A stretch of DNA of 64,000 nucleotides, taken from the NCBI RefSeq assembly GCF_901827155.1, contig NZ_LR594659.1:4216001-4280000 (forward strand), given 5' to 3'. Shown piece by piece: positions 62,841-64,000 of the stretch (position 1 is the first letter of the stretch; each line of letters starts with the position of its first letter). Source of the stretch: Variovorax sp. PBL-H6. Lineage in GTDB: Bacteria; Pseudomonadota; Gammaproteobacteria; Burkholderiales; Burkholderiaceae_C. The position numbers and the translations under genes are program-made. The notes below the pieces were generated by a model, which saw only the letters and a program-made list of their open reading frames with translations, was not told where the DNA came from and made no database searches.

Positions 62841-63540
62841 GCTGCACCTTTCGATGGCCCTTTAGGAAGCAGCCTGAAGGCGACAATCAGCGAGAGCGCC
62901 ACGGCAATGGCCCCTGCCAGGTAGGCAGAAGCGGTCCCTGTGACGCCGGCCAACGCTCCGGCCAGCGGACTGGTGATGCCCAGCGCAATGTCCAGAGATG
63001 CCACATAGGCGCCCGTGGCAAGGCTGCGCGTCTGCGGCGGGGCGCGCCGCACAGCTTCGACCCCGAAGCCACGAAAAGCCAGCGCGTAGCCAAGACCTGT
63101 CAGTGCCGCTCCGAGGTACGCTATGGATGATGGTCCGCGCCCCAGATCAACAATCGCCCTACGACTTCGATGGCGACGCTCACGAGTGCCATCTTCGCCC
63201 CGCCGATCTTGTCCGGCAGATGTCCAAAGAAGATGCGCGCCACGATGAAGGCCATGCCTAACGCCGTGAATGCCAGCGAGGCGTTGCCCCAGTGCTTGAC
63301 GGCAGTCAGCAGTGCGATGAAAGCTCTGATCAAGCCAAGGCCCACGCTAGACAGCGCCAAGCCAACACCCGGCCACAACACAGCGCCCAGCACCTTTTAG
63401 AACGGCGTGCGATGCGTTGCTGAAGGTGCCACGGGGCGCACGCCGGCGACAGCCGCCAGCGCCAAAAGCGGTATGAAGATGGTGGTGACGGCGATGCCGA
63501 TGAACTACTGGCTGTTCACCATGACCCCGACGGACGCACC
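62837..63540 (-). pseudogene. Broken MFS transporter gene
   Basis: The minus strand gives a recognisable MFS protein in pieces. GVMVNSQ, an in-frame TAG near 63505, FIGIAVTTIFIPLLALAAVA, an in-frame TAA near 63399, LWPGVGLALSSVGLGLIRAF and MAFIVARIFFGHLPDKIGGA run to a stop at 63121. After a one-base shift come YLGAALTGLGYALAFRGFG and LDIALGITSPLAGALAGVTG. Two nonsense codons and one frameshift rule out function. The N-terminal transmembrane helices are missing, replaced by methyltransferase sequence. Confidence 0.85.
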
Positions 63541-63740
63541 CAGCGCATATGCCACTTTTGATGGCTCGAACTCGCTGCTGATCAGATGGCCGCCGCCGTT
63601 GTCGCGCAGGGCCGCCGCCAGGCGCACGGTGGAGATGCGAACGAGGTACCGAACTCGACGACGCTCAAGGCCTTCGCGCTGCGCGCCAGCAATGTGTTGG
63701 CGCTCACCACCACGCCGCGCGTGGGCGCGCTGCTGTCCGC
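63541..63740 (-). pseudogene. SAM-dependent O-methyltransferase fragment
   Basis: The minus strand reads LLARSAKALSVVEFGTSF, then after a one-base deletion RISTVRLAAALRDNGGGHLI and SSEFEPSKVAYA. This matches motif I (V-E-F-G-T-S-F-G-I-S-T) and the following strand of class I methyltransferases. About 60 residues remain, and the frame runs directly into the MFS remnant. Upstream to the relaxase stop, 63741-63881 shows nothing recognisable. Confidence 0.72.
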
Positions 63741-63881
63741 ATGAGCGCGCCTTCCGCAGTCGCATCGGCCACGACCTCGCCGTTCAGGCGGCCGCGAGAA
63801 ACGCCAGTTGATTGCACTGGCCATCTCGCGCAATGGGCCGGTATTGACCATGGGTGAGCTACATATCCATGATGCGAGCGT

Positions 63882-64000
63882 TCATATGTCCAGACTTGGA
63901 CGTCGCCCAAATTCCCAAGTCACATTGGAGCCACGGGCGATCGCCGCTACCCATCGCCCACGATGCTGCTCGATCAGAGGCTTCCACGGCACAAGTGTGA
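63882..64000 (-). CDS. Relaxase (DUF3363 type), C-terminal tail (runs off window)
   Basis: From the window edge the minus strand encodes TLVPWKPLIEQHRGRWVAAI followed by ARGSNVTWEFGRRPSLDI and a stop at 63882. The pattern L-V-P-W-x-P-x-I-E-x-x-x-G followed by A-R/T-G/V-R-G-x-x-V-x-W-x-x-G-R is the C-terminal end of DUF3363 relaxases (RlxS/TraI of Tn4371-type elements). Only 39 codons are in view. With traG at the left edge on the same strand it brackets the cargo. Confidence 0.72.
   Translation of the reverse strand, partial: TLVPWKPLIEQHRGRWVAAIARGSNVTWEFGRRPSLDI

Overview
The window reads as high-GC DNA from a betaproteobacterium, most likely Burkholderiales. The evidence is ten intact Bug/TctC-type tripartite-tricarboxylate receptors, Burkholderiales-style porin and IclR/LysR/GntR regulators, and PrpF, MmgE/PrpD and CaiB families. 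Both ends are conjugation genes on the minus strand. The left edge holds the N-terminal 178 codons of a VirD4/TraG coupling protein (1-536), preceded by a LysR gene. The right edge holds the C-terminal tail of a DUF3363-type relaxase (63882-64000). This is the arrangement expected if the window is the cargo slot of an integrative conjugative element of the Tn4371 kind, with about 60 kb of catabolic genes between relaxase and traG. The ICE assignment is an inference from the two flanks.

Layout. Module A (2.0-7.1 kb, minus) is PrpF-like isomerase, Bug receptor, LeuD- and LeuC-like hydratase subunits, and isocitrate-lyase/PEP-mutase-family lyase. These are the enzyme families of the methylitaconate to dimethylmaleate to dimethylmalate to propionate plus pyruvate segment of nicotinate fermentation. 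Module B (7.5-24.7 kb, plus) is a beta-propeller lipoprotein, two Bug receptors, alpha/beta hydrolase, AMP-forming acyl-CoA ligase, PrpF-like protein, a flavin reductase fused to an IclR effector domain, MmgE/PrpD, a flavin-dependent monooxygenase, quinone-oxidoreductase-like MDR, two more Bug receptors, a SnoaL-like protein and an iron-type alcohol dehydrogenase. Next come fragments (GntR piece, SRAP piece), a porin and a FAD/NAD-binding protein. Module C (29.1-42.0 kb) has a class II aldolase, IclR, two amidohydrolases, two MmgE/PrpD proteins, a CaiB-type CoA-transferase, a thiol dioxygenase, crotonase, AhpD-like protein, YeiH-type exporter and two Bug receptors. The dioxygenase, CoA-transferase and exporter together suggest an organosulfur carboxylate as substrate.

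42.0-46.5 kb is a junkyard: IS66 remnant, intact GntR gene, broken Bug gene, broken trbL, broken GntR gene and an IS256-family element. Module D (47.2-62.3 kb) consists of two minus-strand operons around a plus-strand IclR gene. One is PrpD, Bug, crotonase, lyase. The other is NDP-forming acyl-CoA synthetase, Bug, acyl-CoA dehydrogenase, Bug, alpha/beta hydrolase, crotonase, PrpF, DUF35, thiolase-like protein. A shared operator-like sequence lies in front of both operons. The right margin (62.5-63.8 kb) holds decayed siderophore-interacting, MFS and methyltransferase genes before the relaxase tail.

The modules share one theme. Each has dedicated periplasmic receptors, a PrpF isomerase and/or an MmgE/PrpD or LeuCD hydratase, a lyase or CoA-dependent cleavage, and its own regulator. 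The substrates are probably branched or unsaturated di/tricarboxylates or compounds degraded to them. No TctA/TctB membrane subunits, rRNA, tRNA or CRISPR array were seen.
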